The notes: generated from the sequence alone by a model not told the origin. Positions 27,891-37,647 are shown, counted from the first letter of the stretch. The stretch is DNA of 64,000 bases from Zestomonas carbonaria (GCF_904061905.1 NZ_CAJFCI010000043.1:26542-90541); one strand, 5' to 3'. Program-made: numbers and translations.

Positions 27891-30731
27891 AGACTGAAAC
27901 GGTTCCTGCAGCCCCTCGATTCACCATTTTCCACGCCCAAGGCTGCGCGCAAGTTGCTGCGGCTACTGGCATGGACCCTGATGGTATTCCTGCTCTGCGC
28001 GCTGAGCCTGTTTCTCAATGCCACCCTCAACAACGAGATATCCCAGCTTCGTCGGCACATGAACGGTGCGATGTACGAGGCGCAGTTGTACCTCTATCAA
28101 CGCGAGTCGCTGCTGGAGAACCTCAATCGAGGGGTGATGTACGGTGCCCGGGTGCCGTCCAAGTCGCTGCGGCATCTGTATGAACCGCTTCCCAGTCATG
28201 CTTACGTCAGTGTTCCGTTGGGCGATCCGGGCAGGCACTGGAGCCTGTTCCTGTCCGGGCGCGACCTGCAGGAGCTGGCGGACAAACAATTGGGCCTGCT
28301 GTACGTCGAGCCGGGTGCGACGGCTGTGACACGTCTGGATGGCGGGTTGTCGTTCGACCCCCTGGTGCCGGAGACGGTTCTCGAAGCGCTGCGGCAACCC
28401 GGTACGGAGGATGAAGAGCAGGCAGTACGCTGGCTGGCCGATCCTGCGGACGGACATCTGCGGCTGTACCTGTTCGCGCGGGTTTCCGATCACCAGGATG
28501 CCGGCTGGCTGGGGCTGGAGCTGCGCGGCACCGACCTGATGGCCTCCTTCAACGTGCCGGAAGCCGGTAGCTACCTGCTGCTCGACCAGCAGCACCGGGC
28601 GATCCTCGGCAGCGCCCCGGTCCCGGCCATGGGCGAGCATTTCCGCCAAATCTGGACGCAGGACAGTTTCGCTCTCAGTGGCGGGGACCCGCTGCACCTC
28701 CACCTGGCCCTGCTCAAGCACCTCGGCAGCTCGAACTGGAGCCTGATCTACTATGTCAGCCTGTTCGATCTGTTGGTGCCCCTGTGGCCGCAGTTGGGGC
28801 TTTCCCTGCTGCTCTGCCTGATCGCGGCAGTCACGCTGTGGGGAGTGTCCCGGCGCATTGACCGAAGACTGATCGATCCGGCGCAGCAGCGCCTGGAGGC
28901 GCTGGTGGAAAGCGAGAGATTTTCTCGCACGGTGATCCAGACCGCGCCGGTCGCCCTCTGCGTGTTACGCCGCCGCGATGCCGAGGCGGTGCTGAAGAAT
29001 CATCTGGCGCAGTGCTGGCTGGAGGAGAGGGAAGTGCCTCGGCGATGGGCGCACGCATTGGTCGAAAAGGCCTTCGCCAATGAGCAGGCCGGTAACTCGG
29101 AGGAAATCGAGACGGCGGACGGTCGGCATCTCTATCTGAGCTATGCGCCAACCCGCTACCAGGGCGAGGATGTCCTGCTCTGCGCCTTCAGCGACATCAG
29201 CGAGTGCAAGCAGACCGAGGCCGCGCTGGCCGAGGCGAAGCGCATGGCGGATGCCGCGAACGAAGCCAAGACGTTGTTCCTGGCAACCATGAGTCATGAG
29301 ATCCGCACGCCCCTCTACGGTGTGCTTGGCACTCTCGAGCTGCTTGAGCGCACTTCGCTGGATACCCAGCAGGCTGGCTATCTGCAGGCTATCCAGCGTT
29401 CCTCGTCTGCACTCCTGCAACTGATCAGCGACGTGCTCGATGTATCGAAGATAGAGGCCGGCCAGTTGGGCCTGGACATGGTCGAGTTCTCGCCGTTGGA
29501 GCTGCTCCAGGATGTGCTGCAGTCCTATGCGGCGGCGGCACGCGGCAAGGGTTTGCAGATCTATGCCTGCTGCGATCCGCAGTTGCCGCTCGTCCTGCTG
29601 GGCGATGCCATGCGTATCCGGCAGATCCTCTACAACCTGCTGAGCAATGCGGTCAAGTTCACCGATAGCGGTCGCATAGTGGTGCGTGTGCGGGTCGTCG
29701 GGCGCGATGGTGAACGAGTCACCCTGGACTGGCAGGTCGCCGACACCGGCATCGGTATTTCCATCGAAGAGCAACGTCATCTGTTCGATCCGTTCTACCA
29801 GGTCGGCGGTCATCCCCTCTCGACGGATGGCACCGGCCTGGGGTTGTCGATCTGCCGGCGCCTCAGCGACCTGATGAATGGCTGTTTGCGAGTGGTAAGC
29901 GACTCGGGGCTGGGCAGCAGCTTCACCCTGACCCTGCCGTTGCAGCAGGTCGACACCGCGAGCGTTATAGAGCCTGAGTTGGAGGGCGCGCTGGTGTGGG
30001 TGCACGCACCAGTACGCGAACTTTCCGAAAACCTGTGCGGCTGGCTGACCCGCTGGGGCGCGCGAGCCCAGGTGGTGCTGCCCGGAAGCCAGCTCGAGAT
30101 CGATGCCGAGGCCGTACTGGTGGATGTGCGTCTCGATGAGCAGGACGCGGAACCGTTGCCGGACTGGAGCGGTTGCCGGGTAGTGGTCTCCGCCAATGGC
30201 CACGATCAGCCTCGGCGCCATGACTGCGATTGGCATGTCGGCCTGTACAGCCTGGCGTCGCTATGCCAGGCCGTAGGGCTGGCGCAGGGTTGCACGAGTG
30301 CAGATAAATCGGGCGGCGGTATCCTTCCGCCACCCCAGGCGCTGGGTATGCGGGTGCTGATCGTCGAAGACAATCCGATCAACCAACTGATCCTTTGCGA
30401 CCAATTGAAGGAACTGGGCTGTAGCGTGAAACTGGCTTCCGATGGTCTCGAGGCCTTGGCGATCTGGCGTTCGAACGCTTTCGACGTGGTACTGACCGAC
30501 CTGAACATGCCGCGGATGAACGGCTATGAGCTGGCCAGCGCCCTGCGCCGGGAAGGCTGCCGGGGACCGATCATCGGTGCCACGGCGAATGCGATGCCCG
30601 AAGAAAGAGAACGCTGCCGGGAGGCGGGAATGAGTGTCTGTCTGATCAAGCCGGTCGACCTGCACGCCCTTCATAGCTGCCTGACCACCATTCAGATGGA
30701 GAATCAAGCATGTTCCCCTACCGAATCCTGA
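27867..30731 (+). CDS. pvrS: PvrS-like hybrid sensor histidine kinase
   Basis: A 954-residue inner-membrane hybrid kinase. TM1 is at about 29-50, a periplasmic sensor of about 250 residues follows, and TM2 is at about 300-322. Next come a PAS-like segment (ERFSRTVIQTAPVALCVL), a HisKA domain with phospho-His H477 in MSHEIRTPLYG, an HATPase domain (NLLSNAVKF, DTGIGI, GTGLGLSI), and a receiver with D878 in LTDLNMPRMNG. There is no HPt domain. It overlaps pvrR by 22 nt. The kinase core is closely similar to RcsC downstream, so the two are duplicates. The order kinase-EAL regulator-kinase-RcsB beside a cup operon identifies the PvrSR/RcsCB network of P. aeruginosa PA14. Confidence 0.85.
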   Translation: MPVSLTGMRLKRFLQPLDSPFSTPKAARKLLRLLAWTLMVFLLCALSLFLNATLNNEISQLRRHMNGAMYEAQLYLYQRESLLENLNRGVMYGARVPSKSLRHLYEPLPSHAYVSVPLGDPGRHWSLFLSGRDLQELADKQLGLLYVEPGATAVTRLDGGLSFDPLVPETVLEALRQPGTEDEEQAVRWLADPADGHLRLYLFARVSDHQDAGWLGLELRGTDLMASFNVPEAGSYLLLDQQHRAILGSAPVPAMGEHFRQIWTQDSFALSGGDPLHLHLALLKHLGSSNWSLIYYVSLFDLLVPLWPQLGLSLLLCLIAAVTLWGVSRRIDRRLIDPAQQRLEALVESERFSRTVIQTAPVALCVLRRRDAEAVLKNHLAQCWLEEREVPRRWAHALVEKAFANEQAGNSEEIETADGRHLYLSYAPTRYQGEDVLLCAFSDISECKQTEAALAEAKRMADAANEAKTLFLATMSHEIRTPLYGVLGTLELLERTSLDTQQAGYLQAIQRSSSALLQLISDVLDVSKIEAGQLGLDMVEFSPLELLQDVLQSYAAAARGKGLQIYACCDPQLPLVLLGDAMRIRQILYNLLSNAVKFTDSGRIVVRVRVVGRDGERVTLDWQVADTGIGISIEEQRHLFDPFYQVGGHPLSTDGTGLGLSICRRLSDLMNGCLRVVSDSGLGSSFTLTLPLQQVDTASVIEPELEGALVWVHAPVRELSENLCGWLTRWGARAQVVLPGSQLEIDAEAVLVDVRLDEQDAEPLPDWSGCRVVVSANGHDQPRRHDCDWHVGLYSLASLCQAVGLAQGCTSADKSGGGILPPPQALGMRVLIVEDNPINQLILCDQLKELGCSVKLASDGLEALAIWRSNAFDVVLTDLNMPRMNGYELASALRREGCRGPIIGATANAMPEERERCREAGMSVCLIKPVDLHALHSCLTTIQMENQACSPTES

Positions 30732-31948
30732 TAGTCGAAGACCAGGCCTTCCAACGTGAGTACCTGGTGAACCTGTTTCGCGAGCAGGGGGTGAGTCGGT
30801 TGGAGGCGGCGGCGGATGGCGAAGACGCCCTGTCGCGCTTGAAGGCTCGCGAATTCGATCTGGTCCTGAGCGACCTGATGATGCCGGGGCTGGACGGCGT
30901 GCAACTGATCCAGCGACTGTCCGAACTCAAGCGGCCGCCGCTATTGGCAATCATGAGTTCGTCTTCCCGGCGGGTGATGGGGAGTGCCTGTCGGCTGGCC
31001 AGTGTCCTGGGCATCACGGTCGTCGGCCAGATCGCCAAACCGGCGTTGCCGCTGTCTATCCGCCGCCTGCTGGGTAAGCTGGAGAAAGGGAAGCGTAAAC
31101 ACGATGCTCTTCCGACCGATGATCGCAGGGAGTGGAAACCCGATGAGCTGTCGGCTGCACTGAAGAACTGGCAGTTCCAGGCCTGGTTCCAGCCGAAGAA
31201 GTCTCTGGGCGACGGCCGCATTTCCGCCGCCGAGGCGCTGGTGCGCTGGATCCACCCGCAGCACGGTACGCTGATGCCCGGCGAGTTCATATCCTCCCTG
31301 GGGCAGGCCGGTCTGGACGAGGCCCTGCTCTGGCTGGTTCTCGAACAGGCCCTGCGTGCCCAGGCGCTGTGGGGCGAAGCGGGTTTCCGCATTCCGGTGT
31401 CGGTGAACTTGCCGACGCACCTGCTGGACGACCCGAGCCTTCCGGATCGCCTGCACGATTTCGTGGTCACCCACGCTGGCGCCCCTGGCAGCATCGTCTT
31501 CGAGTTGCTGGAGTGCAGCACCACGGTGGCGCCCAGCAATTACTACGCCGGAGCCTGCCGTCTGCGGATGAAAGGGTTCGGTCTGGCGCAGGACGATTTC
31601 GGCCAGGGCTACAGTTCGTTTTACAACCTGGTGTCGACGCCCTTCACCGAGCTGAAGATCGACCGTGCGCTGATCCGTGGTTGCGTCGAGGACGACGGCT
31701 TGTCTACGGCTCTGGAAAGCATCGTCAGCCTGGGCAGGCAATTGGGCCTGGAAGTGGTGGCCGAAGGAGTGGAGAGCAAGGAGGAGCTGGCCATGCTGCG
31801 CCGCTTCGAGTGCGACCGAGTCCAGGGCTTCCTGATTTCCGAAGCGGTCGCGCCGCAGTTGTTCTTGCAGTTGCTTATGGATGAGCGGGCGAATGTGGCA
31901 TACCTGCCGGCTTCCCGTGCCACCGCTACCGGTTCGTTGCATGCTTGA
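30710..31948 (+). CDS. pvrR: PvrR-like response regulator with EAL c-di-GMP phosphodiesterase domain
   Basis: A 412-residue protein with an N-terminal receiver (D55 in LSDLMMPGLDG) and an EAL domain (about 150-400). Catalytic signatures are kept: E175 in AEALVRW, SVNLP, the DDFGQGYSSF loop (canonical T replaced by Q), ELKIDRALI, AEGVES and QGFLIS. It should therefore hydrolyse c-di-GMP. In PA14 the homologue lowers cup fimbria expression and biofilm formation. Its ATG lies within the end of pvrS, so translation is coupled. The closest alternative name is RocR, but RocR loci have a different gene order. Confidence 0.87.
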   Translation: MFPYRILIVEDQAFQREYLVNLFREQGVSRLEAAADGEDALSRLKAREFDLVLSDLMMPGLDGVQLIQRLSELKRPPLLAIMSSSSRRVMGSACRLASVLGITVVGQIAKPALPLSIRRLLGKLEKGKRKHDALPTDDRREWKPDELSAALKNWQFQAWFQPKKSLGDGRISAAEALVRWIHPQHGTLMPGEFISSLGQAGLDEALLWLVLEQALRAQALWGEAGFRIPVSVNLPTHLLDDPSLPDRLHDFVVTHAGAPGSIVFELLECSTTVAPSNYYAGACRLRMKGFGLAQDDFGQGYSSFYNLVSTPFTELKIDRALIRGCVEDDGLSTALESIVSLGRQLGLEVVAEGVESKEELAMLRRFECDRVQGFLISEAVAPQLFLQLLMDERANVAYLPASRATATGSLHA

Positions 31949-32015
31949 GCGTTCAGGGTGGATGAGGGCCGGGTCGCCGAGTTGGCCAGTGGCATCTACA
32001 TTCTGCTGGTAGCCC

Positions 32016-35000
32016 ATGCGTGTTCGGACGCTTTTGCCTATGGCCCCTGACAACGGATCGATCCACAAGCTGGCGAGCACCTCGCTGCGCTTGAATATCG
32101 TCCTGCTTTGCGCCCTCCCGTTGGCAGTGTTGCTGATCGGTATCACTTACTGGGCACTGGGGCGGGTGGTCCAGGAAGAGAAAGACAAGATCAACTTTCA
32201 TTTCTCCCGGCTGATCGGCGATATCCTTGAGCACGAGAAATTCCTGATGCGGGAAACGCGACCAGGCGCCCTGCCGTCGGAAAGCGGTGCGAAGGAGCAG
32301 GATATCGTCCCGGTGCGGGGCCGTCTGCTCGCGCGCATCGACGGCCTGGAAATCCACGAGGGGCGAGAGTTCTCCTTCGCCATGCCGTTCACCCTGGCGC
32401 AGCGGCGACGGCATCTGGAGTTGGGCGACCATCCACGGCCGTTTTCCCTGGGAGTGCGGTTGGCCAACTTCTACAGCAGCTACTGGAGTATCTCGCGGTA
32501 TCCCTCTCCGCAGGTCGTGCTGTTCGACATGAACAGCTCGACCAGCCTCGCGGTGCCTTCCATCGGCAACTTCCCAGGCCACAACGCTCTGACCAGGGAG
32601 ACCTACCAGGCTGTGATGGAGCGTATCCGCGATGGGGTGCAGCAGAGCCGCCGTCCGGAGGAGGATACCTCCGTGCAGTGGGGCGTGGCCCGGCGATACT
32701 CCGGTGATGACGCTAACCTGGAGCTGCTGGGCTTCACGACCCTCGATGTGCCCGATTCGCTCTGGTGGGTCGGCGACCAGACGCGTCACGTGGTAGCGGT
32801 TTCCTTGCTGGATCTGGAGCGAATCGACGATTTCGAGCAGATACTCGCCCGTGCGGTTTTCGACGAGATGGCACTGATTTCGCCACGGGGCGACGTACTG
32901 GTCGATTCGCAGGCGATGCCGCAGGACTATGACGAAGGCATGACCTTCACGGCAAACGGCCTGCTGTTCAAGCTGAGCAGCGCTCCACAGAACGGTTGGG
33001 TGGCGCTCTACAGGGTCGATTACCGGAGCCTGTTCCGTACCGCCAAATGGCCGTTGCTGGGCATTCTTGCGTTGCTGCTGGGAAGCCTGGGCGGTGGTTG
33101 GTACATGGTTCGCTGGTATGCGCGCCGGGTGGTGGAGCCTGCCAACCGGGCACACCGCTATATCGTCGAGAGCGATGCTTTCAGCCGCGACGTGATCCAG
33201 ACCGCGCCAGTCGCCCTTTGCGTGATGCGCCGTAGCGACCACCAGGTGGTGATGCAGAACCGTCTGGCCGAACTCTGGCTCGGCGATGCCCAGAACATTA
33301 CCAGGATGAGTCGCGACTGGGACTTTTCCACCGCGCCCGGTGAGGCTGGCGGTGAGGTTTGCGCAGTGGTCAATGGGCGCTATCTGTGCGCCAGCTTCGC
33401 ACCGACCCGCTACAACGGCGAGGATGTCGAGCTCTGTGCCTTCAACGACATCACCGCACACAAGGAGGCTCAACTCGCCCTGGCCGAGGCGAAACGCTCG
33501 GCGGACGCGGCGAGCGAGGCCAAGACGCTGTTTCTGGCGACCATGAGCCATGAAATCCGTACGCCGTTGTACGGTGTGTTGGGTACCCTGGAACTGTTGG
33601 GCCTGACCGAGTTGACCCAGCAGCAGGAGGAGTACCTGCGCACCATCCAGCGCTCATCCTCGACCTTGCTGCAGTTGATCAGCGACGTGCTCGACGTATC
33701 GAAGATCGAGGCCGGGCAGATGGCCTTGGAAGAAGTGGAGTTCAGCCCACTGGAGTTGGCTGAGGAGGTCATGCGTGGCTATGCCGCGGTGGCCGAAGGC
33801 AAGCACCTGCAGTTCTACGCTTGCGTGGATGCCGAGGTGCCGGGGCTGGTGCGGGGCGATGCGGCGCGTATCCGGCAGATCCTCAACAACCTGCTGAGCA
33901 ATGCCCTGAAGTTCACCGACATCGGCCGGGTGGTGCTGCGCCTGAAGCCGATCGAGTTCGGGGATGGTTGGGTGGAGCTGCAATGGCAGGTTACCGATAC
34001 GGGTATCGGTATCTCCGAGGAGCAGCAGGAGCGGCTGTTCGAGCCGTTCTACCAGGTTCATGGACATCAACATACGATCAGCGGTACCGGCCTGGGTTTG
34101 TCGATATGCTGGAGCCTGACCCGGATGATGGATGGCTCACTGCGGGTGATCAGTGAGGTCGGCCTGGGCAGCAGTTTCACGCTGCGACTGCCCCTGGAGG
34201 TTGTGGATACGCGCCAGCGTGCGGCCGAGGGTATCCAGTTGCTGCGCGAGAGCGTCTACGTACGCGCTCCGTTGAAGGAGTTGGCCGCCTGTCTGTGCGC
34301 CTGGGTCGAGCGTTGGGGGGCGACAGCGATTGCCGTGGCTTTGCTACCGAACTCCCCGCCGGAAGGCTCGGTGCTGCTCGATCTGCTGCCGGACGGCTTG
34401 CCCGAGTCGACATGGGCCGGGCCACGAGTGAGTGCTCTCCTTGATGGAGGTTATCTGCCGCAGCGGGTTGGGCAGGATTGGCAGGTGAACATTCACCACC
34501 TGCGAGGGATCGGCCAGGCGTTGCGGCTCGCTCAGCGTGGCGAAGCGGTCATGGAGATGGCGGATGAGCCGGCGCCGAGGCTGGAGAAACTGGGGCTGCG
34601 CATCCTGGTTGCCGAGGACAACCCGATCAACCAGGTATTGCTCAAGGAGCAGTTGGAAGAGCTCGGCTGTAGCGTGGTGCTGGCGGCGAACGGCCGAGAG
34701 GCGTTGCGGCACTGGGGGGCGGGTGACTTCGATCTGCTGCTGACCGATGTGAACATGCCGGAGATGAACGGCTATGAACTGGTCAAGGCCCTACGCCAGC
34801 AGGGTGTGGACATCCCCATCATCGGTGTGACCGCAAACGCCACGCGCGAGGAGGGCGAGCGTTGCATGGCGGTGGGGATGAACGCCTGGCTGGTCAAGCC
34901 GATGAGCCTGTGTACGCTGCATGGAGGATTGAGGAGGGTCTGCGGTGGTATGCCACCGGCAGTGAGCCCTCCATCGGCAAGCGTCGCAGCCGATGAGGCG

Positions 35001-35285
35001 GTGGACCGTATCCAGGTCTCGGAGAAGATGCGAGGCCTGTTCCTGAAAACCATGCGGCAGGATACGCAGAGCTTGCGCGAAGCCTTGCTGCGGGGAGACC
35101 TGGGCGATGTTCGACAGATGTTGCACCGTCTGCGTGGCGCCCTGGCGGTAGTGCAGGCACATGGCCTGGCCGAAGCTTGCGGCTCCGTTGAAGAGGACTT
35201 GCTGGCCGAATCCCCGGGGCCGGATCTGAGCGCCAAGGTGGCGGCTCTGATGGAACGGATCGGCGCGGCCCTGGAAGATATCTAG
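32016..35285 (+). CDS. rcsC: RcsC-like hybrid sensor kinase with C-terminal HPt
   Basis: A 1089-residue inner-membrane phosphorelay kinase. TM1 is at about 28-50, followed by a periplasmic sensor of about 300 residues and TM2 at about 345-365. Next are a PAS-like segment, HisKA with H512 (MSHEIRTPLYG), HATPase (NLLSNALKF, DTGIGI, GTGLGLSI), a receiver with D911 (LTDVNMPEMNG), and an HPt domain with phospho-His H1037 in MLHRLRGAL. It follows pvrR by 67 nt. Its HPt could serve its own receiver and that of PvrS, which has none. The likely final target is RcsB, encoded next. Despite the name it is not orthologous in sensor domain to enterobacterial RcsC. Confidence 0.85.
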   Translation: MRVRTLLPMAPDNGSIHKLASTSLRLNIVLLCALPLAVLLIGITYWALGRVVQEEKDKINFHFSRLIGDILEHEKFLMRETRPGALPSESGAKEQDIVPVRGRLLARIDGLEIHEGREFSFAMPFTLAQRRRHLELGDHPRPFSLGVRLANFYSSYWSISRYPSPQVVLFDMNSSTSLAVPSIGNFPGHNALTRETYQAVMERIRDGVQQSRRPEEDTSVQWGVARRYSGDDANLELLGFTTLDVPDSLWWVGDQTRHVVAVSLLDLERIDDFEQILARAVFDEMALISPRGDVLVDSQAMPQDYDEGMTFTANGLLFKLSSAPQNGWVALYRVDYRSLFRTAKWPLLGILALLLGSLGGGWYMVRWYARRVVEPANRAHRYIVESDAFSRDVIQTAPVALCVMRRSDHQVVMQNRLAELWLGDAQNITRMSRDWDFSTAPGEAGGEVCAVVNGRYLCASFAPTRYNGEDVELCAFNDITAHKEAQLALAEAKRSADAASEAKTLFLATMSHEIRTPLYGVLGTLELLGLTELTQQQEEYLRTIQRSSSTLLQLISDVLDVSKIEAGQMALEEVEFSPLELAEEVMRGYAAVAEGKHLQFYACVDAEVPGLVRGDAARIRQILNNLLSNALKFTDIGRVVLRLKPIEFGDGWVELQWQVTDTGIGISEEQQERLFEPFYQVHGHQHTISGTGLGLSICWSLTRMMDGSLRVISEVGLGSSFTLRLPLEVVDTRQRAAEGIQLLRESVYVRAPLKELAACLCAWVERWGATAIAVALLPNSPPEGSVLLDLLPDGLPESTWAGPRVSALLDGGYLPQRVGQDWQVNIHHLRGIGQALRLAQRGEAVMEMADEPAPRLEKLGLRILVAEDNPINQVLLKEQLEELGCSVVLAANGREALRHWGAGDFDLLLTDVNMPEMNGYELVKALRQQGVDIPIIGVTANATREEGERCMAVGMNAWLVKPMSLCTLHGGLRRVCGGMPPAVSPPSASVAADEAVDRIQVSEKMRGLFLKTMRQDTQSLREALLRGDLGDVRQMLHRLRGALAVVQAHGLAEACGSVEEDLLAESPGPDLSAKVAALMERIGAALEDI

Positions 35286-35349
35286 GAACTATCCTTGTAA
35301 CGATGGCCGCACCCCTTGAACGCAAATGTTCGGAGCCAATGAAGTACTT

Positions 35350-36000
35350 ATGGAAAAAGTCAGAGTTGTTTTGGCGGACGACCACCCTATCGTCCTGATG
35401 GGGGTTCGCGAGGTGATCGAGCGCGATGGGCGTTTCGCCGTGGTTGGCGAGGCGCTGAGCTCCAGTGAGCTGGTCCGGCTGTACAAGGAGGTGCGGCCGG
35501 ATATCGTGATTACCGACTACAACATGCCCGGTGACCAGACCTACGGCGATGGCATCAAGCTCATCGAGTACCTGCTGCGCAACTTCCCGGCGACTCGCAT
35601 CCTGATCCTCACCATGCTGTCGAACAACCTGATCCTGTCGAGCCTGTATGACCTCGGGGTGTCAGGGGTGATCCTCAAGAACGGTGATCTCAACGAGATT
35701 CTCGTTGCCCTCGACACGCTCGTCCGCCAGAACACCTATCGTGGCCCCTGCATGCAGTCGAATAACAGCGTGTTGCCCGACAGGGACGATATCGATGGGC
35801 GCATCGCCAGTCTTTCGATGAAGGAGTTCGAAGTGTTGCGGCACTTCGTCTCCGGCATGAGCGTCGGCGAGATCGCTCTGCACCTGAAGCGCAGCGTGAA
35901 GACGGTCAGCGCTCAGAAGGTCGCGGCGATGCGCAAACTGGAAGTGGACAGCGACCAGGCACTGTTGCTGTTCTGCATCAAGTCCAACCTGTTCCAGTGA
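35350..36000 (+). CDS. rcsB: RcsB-like response regulator, LuxR-type HTH
   Basis: A 216-residue transcription regulator, the same length as enterobacterial RcsB. The receiver starts MEKVRVVLADDHPIVLMGV with phospho-acceptor D56 (VITDYNMPG), also as in RcsB. The LuxR/NarL helix-turn-helix occupies about 150-210 (FEVLRHFVSGMSVGEIALHL, then KTVSAQK). I chose the ATG at 35350 for family length; an ATG at 35326 would add eight residues, and the ribosome site does not settle it. It is the presumed activator of the cup operon starting 312 nt downstream, where a matching Rcs box lies. Confidence 0.88.
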   Translation: MEKVRVVLADDHPIVLMGVREVIERDGRFAVVGEALSSSELVRLYKEVRPDIVITDYNMPGDQTYGDGIKLIEYLLRNFPATRILILTMLSNNLILSSLYDLGVSGVILKNGDLNEILVALDTLVRQNTYRGPCMQSNNSVLPDRDDIDGRIASLSMKEFEVLRHFVSGMSVGEIALHLKRSVKTVSAQKVAAMRKLEVDSDQALLLFCIKSNLFQ

Positions 36001-36109
36001 TTCCCCACCGGCCCGGGCCGGTGTCATGTGAAGCGATCCGATACCTCGCGAGAAGACTCTCGCTGCTCCCGTTTTCCGCATTCCTCGGTGCCAGTTTCCA
36101 TGCTGGCTT

Positions 36110-36123
36110 TAGGAATTATCTGA
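36110..36123 (+). promoter_or_regulatory. Candidate Rcs box upstream of the cup operon
   Basis: TAGGAATTATCTGA matches the enterobacterial RcsAB/RcsB box as I recall it (TRVGAAWAWTSYGR) at 13 of 14 positions. It lies 189 nt upstream of the pilin start in the 311-nt gap 36001-36311. I see no clear -10/-35 pair or other gene in that gap. A short CCGGCCCGGGCCGG dyad follows the rcsB stop at 36007-36020 and may end that transcript. Confidence 0.6.
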
Positions 36124-36311
36124 TGTCTGGGTTCCCTTCTTCTTCCTAGAGTAGCGCTCGCCGAGGCTGCTGGCCCTGTGTCTCCCCGATGGGGAGGGCC
36201 AGGGTGGAGCAATGAAAGCCTCCATACCGGCTTCGGTCATTCGGGTGAGCAAGGAAACGCGGTCCGGAATGCCAGAAGTCTTTTTTGCGAACTGAAGATT
36301 GGAGCCTGATC

Positions 36312-36857
36312 ATGCAAAAGCATCTGCTCGCCGCCATGGTTTCACTGGCTGGCGTGAGTATTTCACTGGGCGCTTTCGCGGCATCTCCCGCCGCCGGCAC
36401 GCTGAACGTTACCGGCAAGGTGACCAGCACCGCCTGTGCGCTGGATCCGACCCAGGTCGACGTGAACGTGGCGCTGCCGATTGTGGACAAGTCGCTGCTG
36501 GCAAACCAGAACGACACTGCCGGCCGTACTCGCTTCGTTCTCAACGTCACTAGCTGCGACCCGGGCGTCAAGGCGTCGGTTGCCTTCACTCCAGATGGCA
36601 ATGTCGATGCCAACGGCAACCTGAAGAACATCTCCGTTGACCCCAACGGCGTCACCAACGCCCAGGTCCAGATCCTCGACGAGAATTTGAACCCGATCAA
36701 CATCGCCAACGATACCAATGTGATGAATCGCGCCGTGGTAGCGGACGCGTCGGGCAACGCGGCGCTGCAGTACTACGCCCAGTACTTCGCTGCGCAGAAC
36801 GACACCACGCCGGGTGCTCTGTCCGCCAGCGTGCAGTTCGTCATGTCCTACGAGTGA
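36312..36857 (+). CDS. Chaperone-usher fimbria major pilin (Cup1 type)
   Basis: A 181-residue secreted pilin. The signal peptide covers residues 1 to about 24 (cleavage after GAFA). The mature protein starts with SPAAGTLNVTGKVTSTAC, whose alternating pattern is the donor strand used in fimbrial polymerisation. A disulfide is likely between the Cys in TACALD and that in SCDPG. The C-terminus ends VQFVMSYE with the penultimate Tyr typical of pilins. An ATG 27 nt upstream is in frame, but 36312 begins the signal peptide. First gene of the five-gene operon and presumed main shaft subunit. Confidence 0.88.
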   Translation: MQKHLLAAMVSLAGVSISLGAFAASPAAGTLNVTGKVTSTACALDPTQVDVNVALPIVDKSLLANQNDTAGRTRFVLNVTSCDPGVKASVAFTPDGNVDANGNLKNISVDPNGVTNAQVQILDENLNPINIANDTNVMNRAVVADASGNAALQYYAQYFAAQNDTTPGALSASVQFVMSYE

Positions 36858-36906
36858 TTTCACCTTGCCCGGGGAATTCCCCGGGCGTTCTCCGCAGGTC
36901 CCTCGA

Positions 36907-37647
36907 ATGAATCGTTTCTCCCTTTCCATCTACAGCTCGCTGATCGTCGGCCTGCTGCTGTTCGCGCAGGTCATCCCGCCTGTGCAGGCAGCCGTGCTCA
37001 TCGACGGTACGCGAGTGATCTATTCGGCGAAGGAGCGTGAAGTCACGGTCAAGATGACCAACAAAGGTAACGACCCGGTACTGATGCAGGTATGGGTCGA
37101 TCGCGGCGATCCTACTGTGGCACCGCAGAATGCCGATGCCCCCTTCCTGGTCACGCCGCCGATATTCCGTCTGGACCCGAAGATGGGGCAGAGCGTGCGT
37201 CTGGTGTTCACCGGCGAGAAGCTACCGCAAGACCGCGAGTCGCTGTTCTGGTTCAACGCCCTGGAGGTACCCCCCATGCCCCAGGATGCCGATATCAACT
37301 TCATGCAGATTGCCGTCCGCTCGCGTCTCAAGTTGTTCTATCGGCCAACTGGCCTGCCCGGCGATATGGCCTCGGCGATACGCCAGGTGGCCTGGCGGGT
37401 AGTTCCATCTGCTGATGGCCATGTTCTGCGTGGCGAGAATTCCAGTGCCTATCACCTGTCCTTCAGCTCCCTGGTATTGGAGCAGGGTGGTAAGCGCTAC
37501 GACACCGGGGGCGGCATGATTTCCCCCCACTCCAGTGCGGAGTTCCCTCTGGCTGGTTTCGCTGGCCAGGCTGCCGACAGGCAGGTTCGTTTCCGCTGGA
37601 TGAGCGACTACGGCGTGGCTCCGGAACAGACCGCCACAGTGCTCTGA
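36907..37647 (+). CDS. Periplasmic fimbrial chaperone (PapD family)
   Basis: A 246-residue protein with a signal peptide to about residue 28 (VQA). It has the two-immunoglobulin-domain chaperone fold: the subunit-anchoring basic residues are in SAKEREVTVKMTN and RSRLKLFYRP, and the G1 strand region is PPIFRLDPKMGQSVRLVF. The short F1-G1 loop places it in the FGS class that builds rod-like pili. It binds pilin subunits in the periplasm and delivers them to the usher. Starts 49 nt after the pilin gene. Confidence 0.92.
   Translation: MNRFSLSIYSSLIVGLLLFAQVIPPVQAAVLIDGTRVIYSAKEREVTVKMTNKGNDPVLMQVWVDRGDPTVAPQNADAPFLVTPPIFRLDPKMGQSVRLVFTGEKLPQDRESLFWFNALEVPPMPQDADINFMQIAVRSRLKLFYRPTGLPGDMASAIRQVAWRVVPSADGHVLRGENSSAYHLSFSSLVLEQGGKRYDTGGGMISPHSSAEFPLAGFAGQAADRQVRFRWMSDYGVAPEQTATVL

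Noticed and set aside
27867..36000. Assignment as the RocS1-RocR-RocA1 system
   Set aside because: It also uses hybrid kinases and an EAL regulator, but the presence of a second kinase with HPt and the gene order fit PvrSR/RcsCB better. Phylogeny would settle it.
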